From assembly GCA_964533935.1 (NCBI GenBank), contig CAZHOG010000001.1:103640-167639 (forward strand): DNA of 64,000 nt, in the 5' to 3' direction. The position numbers were made by a program, and so were the translations under genes. Shown here piece by piece: positions 18,134-27,485 of the stretch. Source of the stretch: RUG14121 sp964533935. Lineage in GTDB: Bacteria > Bacillota_I > Bacilli_A > RF39 > UBA660. The notes below the pieces were generated by a model. It searched no databases. It was not told where the DNA came from and saw only the letters and a list, made by a program, of their open reading frames with translations. Within the stretch, counting starts at the first letter, position 1; the number at the start of each line of letters is the position of its first letter.

Positions 18134-19894
18134 TTAACATAACCCCAAAGCTTTTGATTCTTCTGAACAATCAGTTTCTTCACTAGTTGCTGCTTGAGCA
18201 ACTTTAATTTTTAAAGTAACTCCTTCAGCTATTGTATATCCTTCTGGTTTATTTTGATAATAAATTGTTCCAGCAGCATGCTCATTTGTTTCAACATTTT
18301 CAACTTCTAAAGTAATATTATGTTCATCACAGAATGCTTGAATTTCACTTACAGAATAACTTCCATCTGTAAAATTAGGGAACTTACTAATAATATCAGG
18401 AATAAATAATGTTATTGTTTCTCCAACAGAAAGTTTTTCACCTTCTGCAATAGATTGTTCAATTATTTCGCCATCTTTAACATTATTACTTTCTTCTACT
18501 TCTTTCTTTTCAATAATCACTTTTAATCCAAGAGCTTCTAAAGCACCTTTAATTTCTAAATAATTCTTACCAGCATAATTTTCTAAAGTAATTTTTGTAT
18601 CACCAACAGAAACATAAAGAGTAATATTTGTTCCTTTAGTACGTTTGCTACCTGCAGCAGGATTTGTTTTAACAATATTTCCTTCTTTAACATCAGTAGA
18701 AGATACTTCTTGTTGTTCATCGGAAACTGTAAATCCACTATCTTGTAATTTATCTATGGCATTAGATACTGACATATTTGTTACATCAGGTACTTTTATT
18801 TCTTTACCACCAGTTATCATTGGAATTAATACAACTATACATGTAATAACAACAACAAGCCCTGTAAAAATAGCAGCAAGTATTAATACTAATTTATTTT
18901 GTTTTTTTAACTCATCAGGAGTAATTTGCTTTACTATAACTTCTTCATCTCCAGTTTCTTTTTTAGGTTTCACTTTTGCATCAGGAATATCTTTAACAAT
19001 CTTTAACATTTTAGTATCATCATAATTATTTTCTGAATACTTGAATTGATAAGGTGGTTCTTTCACTCTAGAATCATCTAAACAAGTCAATAAATCTTGA
19101 TGCATTTCTCTAGCATCATTATATCTATTTTTAATATTTTTAGCAGTTGCTCTTTTAATAATATTTTCAACACTATTTGGAATATTAGGAATTTCTTCTC
19201 TAATACTTGGTAATGGTTCTTTTAAATGTTTTAAAGCAATTTCAACAGCATTCTCACCTCTATAAGGAAGTTTGCCAGTTAATAATTCGTACATTAAAAT
19301 TCCCATTGAATAAATATCACTTTGTAAAGTAGCACCTTTACCATTAGCTTGTTCTGGTGGTAAATAATGTACGCTACCCATAACAGAATTAGTTTGAGTT
19401 AATTGTGTTGCATTCATTGCCATTGCAATACCAAAATCTGTTATTTTTACTAAACCATTTTCTAATATCATAATGTTTTGTGGTTTAATATCACGATGGA
19501 TTATATAAGAATCATGTGCAACACTCATACCATCAGTAATTTGTAACATAATATCAATTACTTCTGTTAAAGTAAGATGTCCACGTTTCTTAATTAAATC
19601 TTTCAAGTGTCTTCCTTCAATGTATTCCATTACAATGTAATATTGTCCATTATCTTCACCAACATCATAAACTTCTACAATATTTGGATGGTTCAAAGAA
19701 CTAGCAGATAATGCTTCTCTTTGAAAACGTCTTACAAATTTATCATCAGTAGCAAGATCCCCACGTAATACTTTTACTGCTACATTACGATCTAAAATTG
19801 TATCATAAGCTAAATAAACATTAGCCATTCCACCTTCGCCAATTGATTTTATTATTTGATAACGATCACTAATCTTTTGCCCCTTCATTATCAT
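18134..19894 (-). CDS. prkC: PASTA-domain serine/threonine protein kinase
   Basis: Transmembrane Hanks-type kinase that senses muropeptides or lipid II and phosphorylates cell-wall, ribosome and metabolic targets; in Bacillus it also triggers spore germination. The 586 residues comprise a kinase domain at 8-270 (GEGGMANVYLA, VAVKVL, HRDIKPQNIM, TDFGIAMA, PPEQANG), a juxtamembrane linker, one membrane helix at about 333-356, and three extracellular PASTA repeats (from about 362, 430 and 500). The start overlaps the prpC stop (ATGA), and GGTGA six bases before it supports the first ATG. The C-terminus ends with two Cys (DCSEESKALGLC). Confidence 0.96.
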   Translation of the reverse strand: MIMKGQKISDRYQIIKSIGEGGMANVYLAYDTILDRNVAVKVLRGDLATDDKFVRRFQREALSASSLNHPNIVEVYDVGEDNGQYYIVMEYIEGRHLKDLIKKRGHLTLTEVIDIMLQITDGMSVAHDSYIIHRDIKPQNIMILENGLVKITDFGIAMAMNATQLTQTNSVMGSVHYLPPEQANGKGATLQSDIYSMGILMYELLTGKLPYRGENAVEIALKHLKEPLPSIREEIPNIPNSVENIIKRATAKNIKNRYNDAREMHQDLLTCLDDSRVKEPPYQFKYSENNYDDTKMLKIVKDIPDAKVKPKKETGDEEVIVKQITPDELKKQNKLVLILAAIFTGLVVVITCIVVLIPMITGGKEIKVPDVTNMSVSNAIDKLQDSGFTVSDEQQEVSSTDVKEGNIVKTNPAAGSKRTKGTNITLYVSVGDTKITLENYAGKNYLEIKGALEALGLKVIIEKKEVEESNNVKDGEIIEQSIAEGEKLSVGETITLFIPDIISKFPNFTDGSYSVSEIQAFCDEHNITLEVENVETNEHAAGTIYYQNKPEGYTIAEGVTLKIKVAQAATSEETDCSEESKALGLC

Positions 19895-20637
19895 TCTTGT
19901 TCACCGCTTTCCATTTCTAAATAAGCTACCGAAATATTATCATTTCCCCCACGAACATTACATTTTCTAATCAATTTAGTAACCTTTTCTTCAATACTTA
20001 ATTCTTCATCTAATAAAACATGTTCTATTTGATCAAATGCTAACATTGATGTTAAACCATCACTACATAGCAATATTGCTTGACTAGATGTATCTACATC
20101 AAAAATATCTAATTCAACTTTTTCTGCAGCACCCAATGCCTTCATCAAAACATTTTTCTTAGGATGATATTTTGCTTCTTCTTCGGTTAAATCACCTGAT
20201 TGAACTAGCAAATTAACTAATGTATGATCTTTTGTTACCTTATGTAATTCATTTTTAATCATAACAAATCCAGAAGAATCACCAATATTACCAAAAAGTA
20301 AATAATCACTAGTTAATAAAGCAATAACAACAGTTGTTCCTAAACCTTTTGAATCAGGATTTTCATCAGCATATTTTAATATATCTTGATTTATTTCATT
20401 AACATTATCATTCAACCAATTATAAGCATCAAGCTTTGACCCCATTTTATTAATTGCTGTAAATCTTTTACCAAAATGAGTAACTACCATACTTGAAGCA
20501 ACTTCTCCAGCTCTATGGCCACCCATTCCATCAGCAACAATCATTAAGTATTCATTACTAGCGTTTTTTAAAATAGTTACACTATCTTCATTATGGCTTC
20601 TAACACGTCCAGCATCAGTTAAATAAAAAGATTTCAT
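19891..20637 (-). CDS. prpC: PP2C-family Ser/Thr phosphatase (PrpC/Stp)
   Basis: Metal-dependent cytoplasmic phosphatase that reverses PrkC phosphorylation; 248 residues. Conserved PPM motifs appear in order: TDAGRVRSHNED, VADGMGGHRAGE (metal-binding Asp and Gly), FGNIGDSSGF, LLCSDGLTSM and GGNDNISVAYLE. These include all the metal-ligand aspartates. Its ribosome site (AGAGGTG) lies inside the 3' end of rlmN, and its stop overlaps the prkC start, so rlmN-prpC-prkC-rsgA-rpe forms a tight operon as in Bacillus. Confidence 0.95.
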   Translation of the reverse strand: MKSFYLTDAGRVRSHNEDSVTILKNASNEYLMIVADGMGGHRAGEVASSMVVTHFGKRFTAINKMGSKLDAYNWLNDNVNEINQDILKYADENPDSKGLGTTVVIALLTSDYLLFGNIGDSSGFVMIKNELHKVTKDHTLVNLLVQSGDLTEEEAKYHPKKNVLMKALGAAEKVELDIFDVDTSSQAILLCSDGLTSMLAFDQIEHVLLDEELSIEEKVTKLIRKCNVRGGNDNISVAYLEMESGEQE

Positions 20638-20638
20638 A

Positions 20639-21655
20639 TTACACCTCTTTACTTCTTAATTGACCACAAGCAGCAGATATTTTACTTCCAAACTCTTTTC
20701 TTATAGTCACATTAATATTATTTTGTTTTAAAGTATCATAGAATTTCATTACTCTATTTTTACTACTTCTTTGAAATTCTAAATGATTTGTTTCATTATA
20801 AGGAATTAAATTAACATATACATTCATTCCTTTTAATAATTCTGCTAATTCTAAAGCATTTGAAATATCATCATTTACATTACTAAGCATAACATATTCT
20901 ATAGTAACTCGTCTATTAGTATAGTTAATATAATCCCTAATACAAGCAATTAATTCATTAATATTATACGCTTTATTGACATTCATTATTCTGCTACGTA
21001 AATCATTATTTGAAGCATGTAATGATATTGCTAAATTGATTTGTAAAGGTAACTTCATCAATTCATATATTTTAGGAACTAAACCACAAGTTGATAAAGT
21101 AATATGTCTAGCTCCAATGGCTATACCTTTATCATCATTAATAATTTTAATAAAATTAATAACATTATCATAATTGTCTAAAGGTTCCCCAATTCCCATT
21201 ATTACAACACTTGAAATTCGTTTACCGATATCTTTTTCAACTAAAAGAATTTGTTCAACCATTTCATAAGTTTCTAAATTTCTAATTTTTTTAAGTCTAC
21301 CACTTTCACAAAATGCGCATCCCATATTGCATCCAACTTCACTAGATACACAAATAGATGTTCCATAATCATGTTCCATTAAAACTGCTTCAATTTTTTC
21401 TCCATCAATAAGTTCAAATAAATATTTTCTCGTTAATTCATCAACTTCTCTTTTAATAATTTTAATACTTTCAAAGGAAAAATCTTCGTTGATTTTATCT
21501 CTAACTTCTTTTTTAATATTTAACCATTGGGATACATCTGAATTTCTTTTTATATATAACCAATCAAAAACTTGAAGTGCTTTAAAAGCTTTCTCATTAT
21601 TTTCAATAAAATATTCTTCTAAATCTTTTCTTGGATAACTTAATAAATTTTTCAT
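20639..21655 (-). CDS. rlmN: 23S rRNA (adenine2503-C2)-methyltransferase RlmN
   Basis: Radical-SAM enzyme that methylates A2503 of 23S rRNA and A37 of some tRNAs; 338 residues. The iron-sulphur motif is CNMGCAFC (CxxxCxxC). The SAM-binding IMGIGEPLDNYDNV and the C-terminal catalytic ACGQLRS cysteine are present. AAAGGTGA precedes the ATG, and TGATATAAT lies 20 bases further upstream. It is the first gene of the operon with prpC, prkC, rsgA and rpe. Length and motifs are standard. I see no sign of the Cfr variant. Confidence 0.96.
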   Translation of the reverse strand: MKNLLSYPRKDLEEYFIENNEKAFKALQVFDWLYIKRNSDVSQWLNIKKEVRDKINEDFSFESIKIIKREVDELTRKYLFELIDGEKIEAVLMEHDYGTSICVSSEVGCNMGCAFCESGRLKKIRNLETYEMVEQILLVEKDIGKRISSVVIMGIGEPLDNYDNVINFIKIINDDKGIAIGARHITLSTCGLVPKIYELMKLPLQINLAISLHASNNDLRSRIMNVNKAYNINELIACIRDYINYTNRRVTIEYVMLSNVNDDISNALELAELLKGMNVYVNLIPYNETNHLEFQRSSKNRVMKFYDTLKQNNINVTIRKEFGSKISAACGQLRSKEV

Positions 21656-21671
21656 TATCTCACCTTTTATA

Positions 21672-21680
21672 ATTATATCA
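21672..21680 (-). promoter_or_regulatory. Extended -10 promoter element for rlmN-prpC-prkC-rsgA-rpe
   Basis: Minus-strand TGATATAAT, 17 bases before the rlmN start. No clear -35 box. Confidence 0.5.
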
Positions 21681-21710
21681 AAAAAATAGATATAAAACTA
21701 TAAATATAAT

Positions 21711-21743
21711 AAAAAAAGATATAACTTTATTTGTTATATCTTT
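21711..21743 (-). terminator. Terminator after the TPR protein gene
   Basis: AAAGATATAAC (21715-21725) pairs with GTTATATCTTT (21733-21743) around TTTATTT. The minus strand runs into seven Us. It overlaps the last codons of the gene. Confidence 0.8.
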
Positions 21744-22545
21744 GATTAAATTTATCTATTTGACTAATTCTTTTTCTAGTAAAACCACCAGAATATTCTT
21801 CTTTTTTTTCTTGTAATTCATTAACGGATTGATTATATATATTCAAATCAGGATACATTGTAATAATTTCATTACTATCTATTAATGCAATAACCCCAAT
21901 AAAATTCGAATTCTTGCCTTCTACTTTTCCTACATTATCATATCTAAAAACATAATGTTTAGTTAATGTATCTTTATAAGTAAAAGTTGAATCATCTAAT
22001 TTAGCTTTTACTTTATAAAATAAATCATTTATATCAACTGAATAATCGAATTTACTAAAAATATCATTTTTATAAGAGCAATGTTTTTTTATATGATATA
22101 TCGCAGAATCTTCACTATAATTATTTATTTGGTCAAATAAATATGATCTACCATCATAATCATTATTTGTAATTCCAAGTCTTTTTCGTAAAAAAAGCAA
22201 TAAAATATCTACTTCATTATGAGCTTGAAAAATACCAAGATTGTCAGTCAATAACTGATAAGCTTCTTTATATCTACCTAAAGCTACATAAAATTTCATT
22301 TTTGATTCAATTAGTTTATCCATGATTTCATCAGTTTGTTTATATATAAGCGCATCTTCAATTAATTCAAGTCCTTCTTCGTGATAACCAAATTTATACA
22401 AATAAAAACTGCAGTAATTAATTGCCCTTACATCTTCTGGATAGTCTTCTATATAACTTTTAAGCAAATTCATTTTATCAAAATCATTTAATTTAGTATT
22501 TGAAGAAATATCTTTGAATCTCGCAAAATCATATTTATTTTTCAT
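21727..22545 (-). CDS. TPR-like helical repeat protein of unknown function
   Basis: A 272-residue cytoplasmic protein with no signal peptide. Residues 20-130 look like three tetratricopeptide-type helical hairpins (DYPEDVRAINYCSFYLYKFG, EEGLELIEDALI, LGRYKEAYQLLTDNL), which usually mediate protein-protein contacts. The C-terminal half is mixed alpha/beta, ends in a basic QIDKFNQRYNK, and contains ALIDSNEIITMYP, which resembles nothing I can name. It sits alone between the rlmN operon and the prepilin peptidase pair, with its own terminator. A role with the neighbouring secretion genes is possible but unsupported. Confidence 0.7.
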   Translation of the reverse strand: MKNKYDFARFKDISSNTKLNDFDKMNLLKSYIEDYPEDVRAINYCSFYLYKFGYHEEGLELIEDALIYKQTDEIMDKLIESKMKFYVALGRYKEAYQLLTDNLGIFQAHNEVDILLLFLRKRLGITNNDYDGRSYLFDQINNYSEDSAIYHIKKHCSYKNDIFSKFDYSVDINDLFYKVKAKLDDSTFTYKDTLTKHYVFRYDNVGKVEGKNSNFIGVIALIDSNEIITMYPDLNIYNQSVNELQEKKEEYSGGFTRKRISQIDKFNQRYNK

Positions 22546-22585
22546 TTTTTTCGCCCCATGTTTTCATAGTTTAACTCAAAATAAA

Positions 22586-22603
22586 AAAACACGCAAGTGT
22601 TTT
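22586..22603 (-). terminator. Terminator after the prepilin peptidase gene
   Basis: AAAACAC (22586-22592) pairs with GTGTTTT (22597-22603) around the stable tetraloop GCAA. A short U-run follows on the minus strand. Confidence 0.7.
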
Positions 22604-23369
22604 ATATAAATGTAAATAATTCAACAATATTATAAAATTTATCATAATAAGTAAATACAATAATAAAAGCAGATACAATAAATGGTCCAAATGGTACTTC
22701 ACTACTCTTTTTTAAGACAATAGTAGCAAGAGCATATGGCAATGCTAAAAATGTTGAAAAGATTAATGACACCATAGATAATTGAGTACCTAAAACCATT
22801 CCAATAATAAAAGATAATTTAATATCTCCTCCACCAAGAGCATCTCTTTTATATAATTTTTTACCAATAAAACCAACTGCTAACATTACTAAAAATGTTA
22901 TAACTCCACCAACTAATGTTGGTATTATTGAATTCACTCCATAATATACTATTTTTAAAACTAATATTAATATTGCAGAAATTAACAATGGTGAATCTAG
23001 TATTATCATGTATTTAAAATCACTAATGAATATCAATACTACTAGTGAACTTATAATCATAAATATAAACATATTATATGAAATACCAAAAAATAAAAAT
23101 GCTATTAAAAACAAAATACCAGTAAATAATTCTGATAAAAAAATATCAAAAGGAAGAAGTTTATGACAATGTCTACATCTCCCTTTTTGAATCATATAAG
23201 AAACTAGTGGAATATTTTCATACCACTTTAATTTAGCATCACAAAAATTACAATGACTACCAGGTTTCACAATTGATTTATTTTGTGGCAATCTAGTAGC
23301 TACTACATTATAAAAAGACCCCATTATTATTCCAAAAATAAAAATTATTATTGAAATATATATTGTCAT
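22602..23369 (-). CDS. Type IV prepilin peptidase (A24 family, PilD/ComC)
   Basis: Polytopic aspartyl protease of 255 residues that cleaves class III signal peptides and N-methylates the new N-terminus. The cytoplasmic loop has two CxxC pairs (FCDAKLKW ... GRCRHCHKLLP). The two catalytic Asp residues are in SDFKY (about residue 125) and GGGDIKLSF (about 190). Eight hydrophobic segments are visible. It follows a PilC-like gene with a 2-base gap. Likely substrates in this window are the Flp-type pilins at 63283-63861, whose GQALVE-type cleavage sites fit, although Tad systems often use a shorter dedicated TadV peptidase, which I do not see here. Confidence 0.92.
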   Translation of the reverse strand: MTIYISIIIFIFGIIMGSFYNVVATRLPQNKSIVKPGSHCNFCDAKLKWYENIPLVSYMIQKGRCRHCHKLLPFDIFLSELFTGILFLIAFLFFGISYNMFIFMIISSLVVLIFISDFKYMIILDSPLLISAILILVLKIVYYGVNSIIPTLVGGVITFLVMLAVGFIGKKLYKRDALGGGDIKLSFIIGMVLGTQLSMVSLIFSTFLALPYALATIVLKKSSEVPFGPFIVSAFIIVFTYYDKFYNIVELFTFI

Positions 23370-23371
23370 TT

Positions 23372-24937
23372 TTAACCTACACTTCCCATTAAATTAAACA
23401 TTGGAATAACTACAGCTAATACTATTGTACCAACAACAACTGCTAAACCTGCAATCATTATAGGTTCAATAAAACTCTTCATATTATTTATCATACTTCT
23501 ATGTTGTTCTGAATAATAATCACTAACTGTTTGCATCATTACATCAAGTTCACCAGTAGACTCACCAGTAACAATCATATAATATGCAACTTCAGGAACA
23601 GCCCAATGATTTTTAAATGCATCAGATATTTTTCTTCCTTCAATAATATTATTGATTGTGTTAATCATTATTTCTTTATAAATTTCATTATTTGTTATTT
23701 TACTTAAAATATCAACACTGGTAGTTATAAATACATTATTTCTTAATAAAGATGCAAATGTTTTTGTAAATACAGTTAATTCATTAAAAATGATAATATT
23801 TTTTAATACAGGAGTATGCATAAAAATATATTGCATAGTTCTTCTTGCTGCTTTAATATTTTTATACATAAATACTAAAATAGCAATAATTAAAATAATT
23901 CCCCCAGCTAAATACAAACCATTTAATTTCAAATAATTACTAGCATTTAATACTAATTTAGTTAATCCTGCAACCTCAGCATTTGATTGCTCATAAATAG
24001 CCTCAAATTGAGGAATAACATATAATAAAATAAATGTTACAACTCCAATAGCAAATACTAATACAACTGTTGGATAACTAATTGCACTAATCATTTCTTT
24101 ACGAGTTTTTTCTATTTCACTATAATAATTAGCCATGTCTGTTAATGTGGCCTCTAAATCACCTGTTGCTTCAGCAGCTTTAACCATATTTATTAATAAA
24201 CTCGGAAACATCCTTCCTTGTTTTTCTAAACATTGAGAAAATGATTCACCATTAGTTAATTCATACGTAATTGCTTGGAATACTCTTTTATGAGATTTAT
24301 TTTTACCCATTTGATTACCAAGTATTCTAATTGATTCTGCTAAGGAAATACCAGCTTTAATATATGTTGCAAGTTGTGTTAACCAGAAAATTAAATCTTT
24401 GTTTGACATTTTATCACCAAATGCACTTTTTTCACCATGCATCATGGTAATCCATTTTGATGTTTCAATACTATATACATCGTATCCTTCACTAATTAAA
24501 AAAGTATATACATCTAATTTTGAATATCCAAAGAAAATATCTTTTTCAATTTTTCCTTTAGCATTTCTTGCTACATATTGATAAACTACTGCATTTTTAC
24601 TTCTAACAGAACCATCAGTATCTAAAGTTGCTAATAGAGCTTTTTTCTTTTTTTCATAAGCCTTATTTTCACTCTTTACCCAAAATAATTTATTATAAGC
24701 TTCTTGTCTCTTTTTTCTTTTCTCTTCCGCAATTAATTCTTTTTGTTCATTAGCAGTTAAAAAGCCTTGTTTAGTAGATAAATATGCATGATCAGCTGAA
24801 CCACTAATTACATCATATAAATAAGGGATTGATTCAAAAAGAACAAAACGTAAACCTTTAAATGCAAAAATAAAAATATAAGCAAAATACATTATAAAAG
24901 AATTACTTATTCCTTTTTTATTTTCTGCTGCACTCAT
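23372..24937 (-). CDS. PilC/GspF-family type IV pilus or secretion platform protein
   Basis: Inner-membrane platform protein of type IV pili, competence pseudopili or type II secretion. From the ATG at 24937 (GGGAGG seven bases upstream) it has 521 residues, about 120 more than the usual 400. Two T2SF domains follow residue 180 (LTQLATYIKAGISLAESIRI and FTKTFASLLRNNVFI), with three C-terminal-half membrane helices ending in VVGTIVLAVVIPMFNLMGS, typical of the family. The extra N-terminus holds a hydrophobic segment at about 12-35 and a charged helical region. Paired with a prepilin peptidase, but the expected ATPase and pilins are not adjacent. Confidence 0.88.
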   Translation of the reverse strand: MSAAENKKGISNSFIMYFAYIFIFAFKGLRFVLFESIPYLYDVISGSADHAYLSTKQGFLTANEQKELIAEEKRKKRQEAYNKLFWVKSENKAYEKKKKALLATLDTDGSVRSKNAVVYQYVARNAKGKIEKDIFFGYSKLDVYTFLISEGYDVYSIETSKWITMMHGEKSAFGDKMSNKDLIFWLTQLATYIKAGISLAESIRILGNQMGKNKSHKRVFQAITYELTNGESFSQCLEKQGRMFPSLLINMVKAAEATGDLEATLTDMANYYSEIEKTRKEMISAISYPTVVLVFAIGVVTFILLYVIPQFEAIYEQSNAEVAGLTKLVLNASNYLKLNGLYLAGGIILIIAILVFMYKNIKAARRTMQYIFMHTPVLKNIIIFNELTVFTKTFASLLRNNVFITTSVDILSKITNNEIYKEIMINTINNIIEGRKISDAFKNHWAVPEVAYYMIVTGESTGELDVMMQTVSDYYSEQHRSMINNMKSFIEPIMIAGLAVVVGTIVLAVVIPMFNLMGSVG

Positions 24938-24963
24938 AATCATGCCTCCCTATTCTTAAAAAG

Positions 24964-24972
24964 AGTATATCA
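24964..24972 (-). promoter_or_regulatory. Extended -10 promoter element for the pilC-like gene and prepilin peptidase
   Basis: Minus-strand TGATATACT about 27 bases before the chosen start, with no clear -35. Confidence 0.35.
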
Positions 24973-25000
24973 TATAATAGTCATCTATTCTAGATAAAAT

Positions 25001-25027
25001 AAAAAAAATATAGAATAATCTATATTT
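25001..25027 (-). terminator. Terminator after lon
   Basis: AAATATAG (25006-25013) pairs with CTATATTT (25020-25027). Eight Us follow on the minus strand, just beyond the lon stop. Confidence 0.7.
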
Positions 25028-27341
25028 AATCAAAAATAATATTATAAATTTCACTATAATTAGATACTTCTATTATTTCTATATTTTCTTTAACCATTTT
25101 AGGAATATCTTCTAAGTCATTATGATTACTCTTTGGAATAATAACAATCTTAATACCAGCATTATATGCACCAGTTAATTTTTCTCTTAGTCCACCAATT
25201 TCTAAAACTTCTCCATTAAGTGATATTTCACCTGTCATGGCAATATTTTTATTGATTGGTTTATTCAATAATAAACTTATTAAAGCAGTTGTTATTGTAA
25301 CTCCAGCAGATGGACCATCCTTTTTTATGGCACTTTCAAGTGCATGAATATGAAAATCTTTATTGCTAAAATAATAATCATTTATTTTTAATAAATCTTT
25401 ATTTGATTTAATATAGCTAATAGCAACATCCATACTTTCTTTTAGAGTATCACCTAAAGAACCTGTATATTTAATATTACCCTTACCTTCAAACATACAA
25501 CATTCTAGTGGCATAACAGTACCACCATTATTTGTATAAGCTAGTCCGTTAACAACTCCAATATAGTCTTTTTGAAATATAAAAGAATTATCATATTTTA
25601 TATTACCTAAATATTTTTTGATATCTGCAGCTTTAAGCGATACTTTAATTTCACTATTATTAGTAATGGATTCAGTAACAATCTTTCTAACAACAGTTGA
25701 AATAATTCTATCTAATTCTCTTACACCTGCTTCTCTTGTATAATTAACTATCAAGTGTCTTATAATATCATCATTCATCTTAATTTCTTTAGTTGTTATT
25801 TTATGTTCTTTAAATATTTTTGGTATCAAATATTTTTTAGCTATATCAATTTTTTCAAACTCAGTATAACTATTTAAATCTATTATTTCTAATCTATCAA
25901 GTAATTCACGAGGTATAGCATTCTTATCATTTGCAGTTAGTATAAATAAAACTTTAGATAAATCATAAGGTTCTTCAATATAATTATCAATAAACATTTT
26001 ATTTTGTTCAACATCTAAAATATCTAATAAGGTACTAGCAGGATCTCCCTTATAATCTTTAACTAATTTATCTACCTCATCAATTAAAATAAGTGGATTT
26101 TTACTATTACATTTTCTAATACTTTGAATGATTTTACCAGGAGATGAACCAATATAAGTTCTTCTATGTCCAACCAATTCAGAACTATCATTTAATCCTC
26201 CAACACTTATTTTAGCAAACTCCTTATTTAAAGATTTAGCAACAGACATTGCAAATGTAGTTTTTCCAACTCCAGGAGGTCCTACTAAACAAATTATAGG
26301 GCTCTTAATTTCTTCATTTCTTTGCTTAACAGCAATGTATTCAACAATACGATCTTTAGCTTTTTTTAGACCAAAATGTGATTTATCTAAAGATTTATAT
26401 ATCTTATTTAGATCATTTTCATCTGTAGATATCTGATTCCAAGGCAAATTCAAAACCCAATCTAAATAATTTCTAATTGCCGAAGAATCAGGACTCATAT
26501 CAGATGTAAATTCATATTTTTTGATTTCATAGCGGATTTTATCAGCTGTTTTAGAACTTAAGTTTAATGAATTTAATTTATCTAGATATTCACAAATTTC
26601 TTCATCTTTTAAGTCTTCTTCGCCAAGTTCTTTTTTTATTTGTTTAATCTTTTCTTTTAAAATAAATTCTTTTTGCGTATTTTCTAATTCATTAGTTAAA
26701 TCTTCATCAATTTTTTCGTCTAATAAAGATATCTCTATTTCAATGCTTAAATCTTTTATTAAATTATGAGCTCTTTTTATTGCATTGAATTCTTCCATAT
26801 ATTCTAATTTTTTTTCAATACTTAAAGGAATAAATAATGTGATTTGATCAGTCATTTTATAAATACTTTTTTCTTCTTTAATATGACTTAAAATACTATT
26901 AGAAACTTCAGGTTTCATTGCAATATATTTTTTTAAGATTTCAAGGAGTTTTCTTCTTACAGCAGTAACTTCAACTTCATTAAATTTTGGAATATCAATT
27001 TTTGAAAAACTGCATTCTAATAAATCATTATCCTTAACATTATTAGAATATTCTTCAATAAAAACTCGTTCTTTACCAACAACTTTAATTTTTAAATGAC
27101 CATTGGGTAATTCAATTTTACTAATAATTTTACAAATAACTCCAACTAAAGGCAAATCAGTTACTTCAGGCACTTCTTCTTTTTGATCTTTAGGGCAAAC
27201 TACAATAATTTCATCATTAAAATTCTTTGATGAAATCATTACAATTTTTTTACTTATTTTATTATTTATATCTAGTTTAACTTCTTGATTAGGGAGTAAT
27301 ACTAAACCTTTTAATAACATAACTGGTAAAGTATTGTTCAT
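25026..27341 (-). CDS. lon: ATP-dependent protease Lon
   Basis: Homo-hexameric AAA+ protease that degrades misfolded and regulatory proteins; 771 residues. The ATG at 27341 is preferred to 27362 because AAGGGAGATG lies just upstream. N-terminal substrate-binding domain to about 190, coiled-coil region, AAA+ module (GPPGVGKTTFAMS, LILIDEVDKL, arginine-finger region), and C-terminal protease domain with catalytic Ser in KDGPSAGVT and Lys in the following helix. It is monocistronic with a promoter resembling the sigma-A consensus. In B. subtilis both LonA and the forespore protease LonB exist; the full N-domain indicates LonA type. Confidence 0.96.
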   Translation of the reverse strand: MNNTLPVMLLKGLVLLPNQEVKLDINNKISKKIVMISSKNFNDEIIVVCPKDQKEEVPEVTDLPLVGVICKIISKIELPNGHLKIKVVGKERVFIEEYSNNVKDNDLLECSFSKIDIPKFNEVEVTAVRRKLLEILKKYIAMKPEVSNSILSHIKEEKSIYKMTDQITLFIPLSIEKKLEYMEEFNAIKRAHNLIKDLSIEIEISLLDEKIDEDLTNELENTQKEFILKEKIKQIKKELGEEDLKDEEICEYLDKLNSLNLSSKTADKIRYEIKKYEFTSDMSPDSSAIRNYLDWVLNLPWNQISTDENDLNKIYKSLDKSHFGLKKAKDRIVEYIAVKQRNEEIKSPIICLVGPPGVGKTTFAMSVAKSLNKEFAKISVGGLNDSSELVGHRRTYIGSSPGKIIQSIRKCNSKNPLILIDEVDKLVKDYKGDPASTLLDILDVEQNKMFIDNYIEEPYDLSKVLFILTANDKNAIPRELLDRLEIIDLNSYTEFEKIDIAKKYLIPKIFKEHKITTKEIKMNDDIIRHLIVNYTREAGVRELDRIISTVVRKIVTESITNNSEIKVSLKAADIKKYLGNIKYDNSFIFQKDYIGVVNGLAYTNNGGTVMPLECCMFEGKGNIKYTGSLGDTLKESMDVAISYIKSNKDLLKINDYYFSNKDFHIHALESAIKKDGPSAGVTITTALISLLLNKPINKNIAMTGEISLNGEVLEIGGLREKLTGAYNAGIKIVIIPKSNHNDLEDIPKMVKENIEIIEVSNYSEIYNIIFD

Positions 27342-27370
27342 AAAAACATCTCCCTTCAACAATAAAACTT

Positions 27371-27399
27371 ATTATATGTAAAAAATGTTTCTTTGTCTA
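27371..27399 (-). promoter_or_regulatory. Promoter of lon
   Basis: TAGACA, 17-base spacer, TATAAT on the minus strand, about 30 bases before the lon ATG. No convincing CtsR or HrcA operator overlaps it. Confidence 0.65.
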
Positions 27400-27460
27400 T
27401 AAAAATTACACCTTTTTGACATAATTTTTTTCAATCACTCTTTGATATAATTAAATCAAA

Positions 27461-27485
27461 AAAAATTCGTATGAAACGAATTTTT
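27461..27485 (-). terminator. Terminator after the TasA-like surface protein gene
   Basis: AAAAATTCGT (27461-27470) and ACGAATTTTT (27476-27485) form a perfect 10-base stem with a 5-base loop at the gene's 3' end. Confidence 0.8.

Noticed and set aside
27401..27440. CtsR operator upstream of lon (TTACACC...TTTTTGACA)
   Set aside because: The two heptads are only partly matched and the spacing is two rather than three bases. Not good enough to call.
27416..27451. Plus-strand promoter TTGACA...TATAAT
   Set aside because: The spacer is 24 bases, too long, and no plus-strand gene follows.
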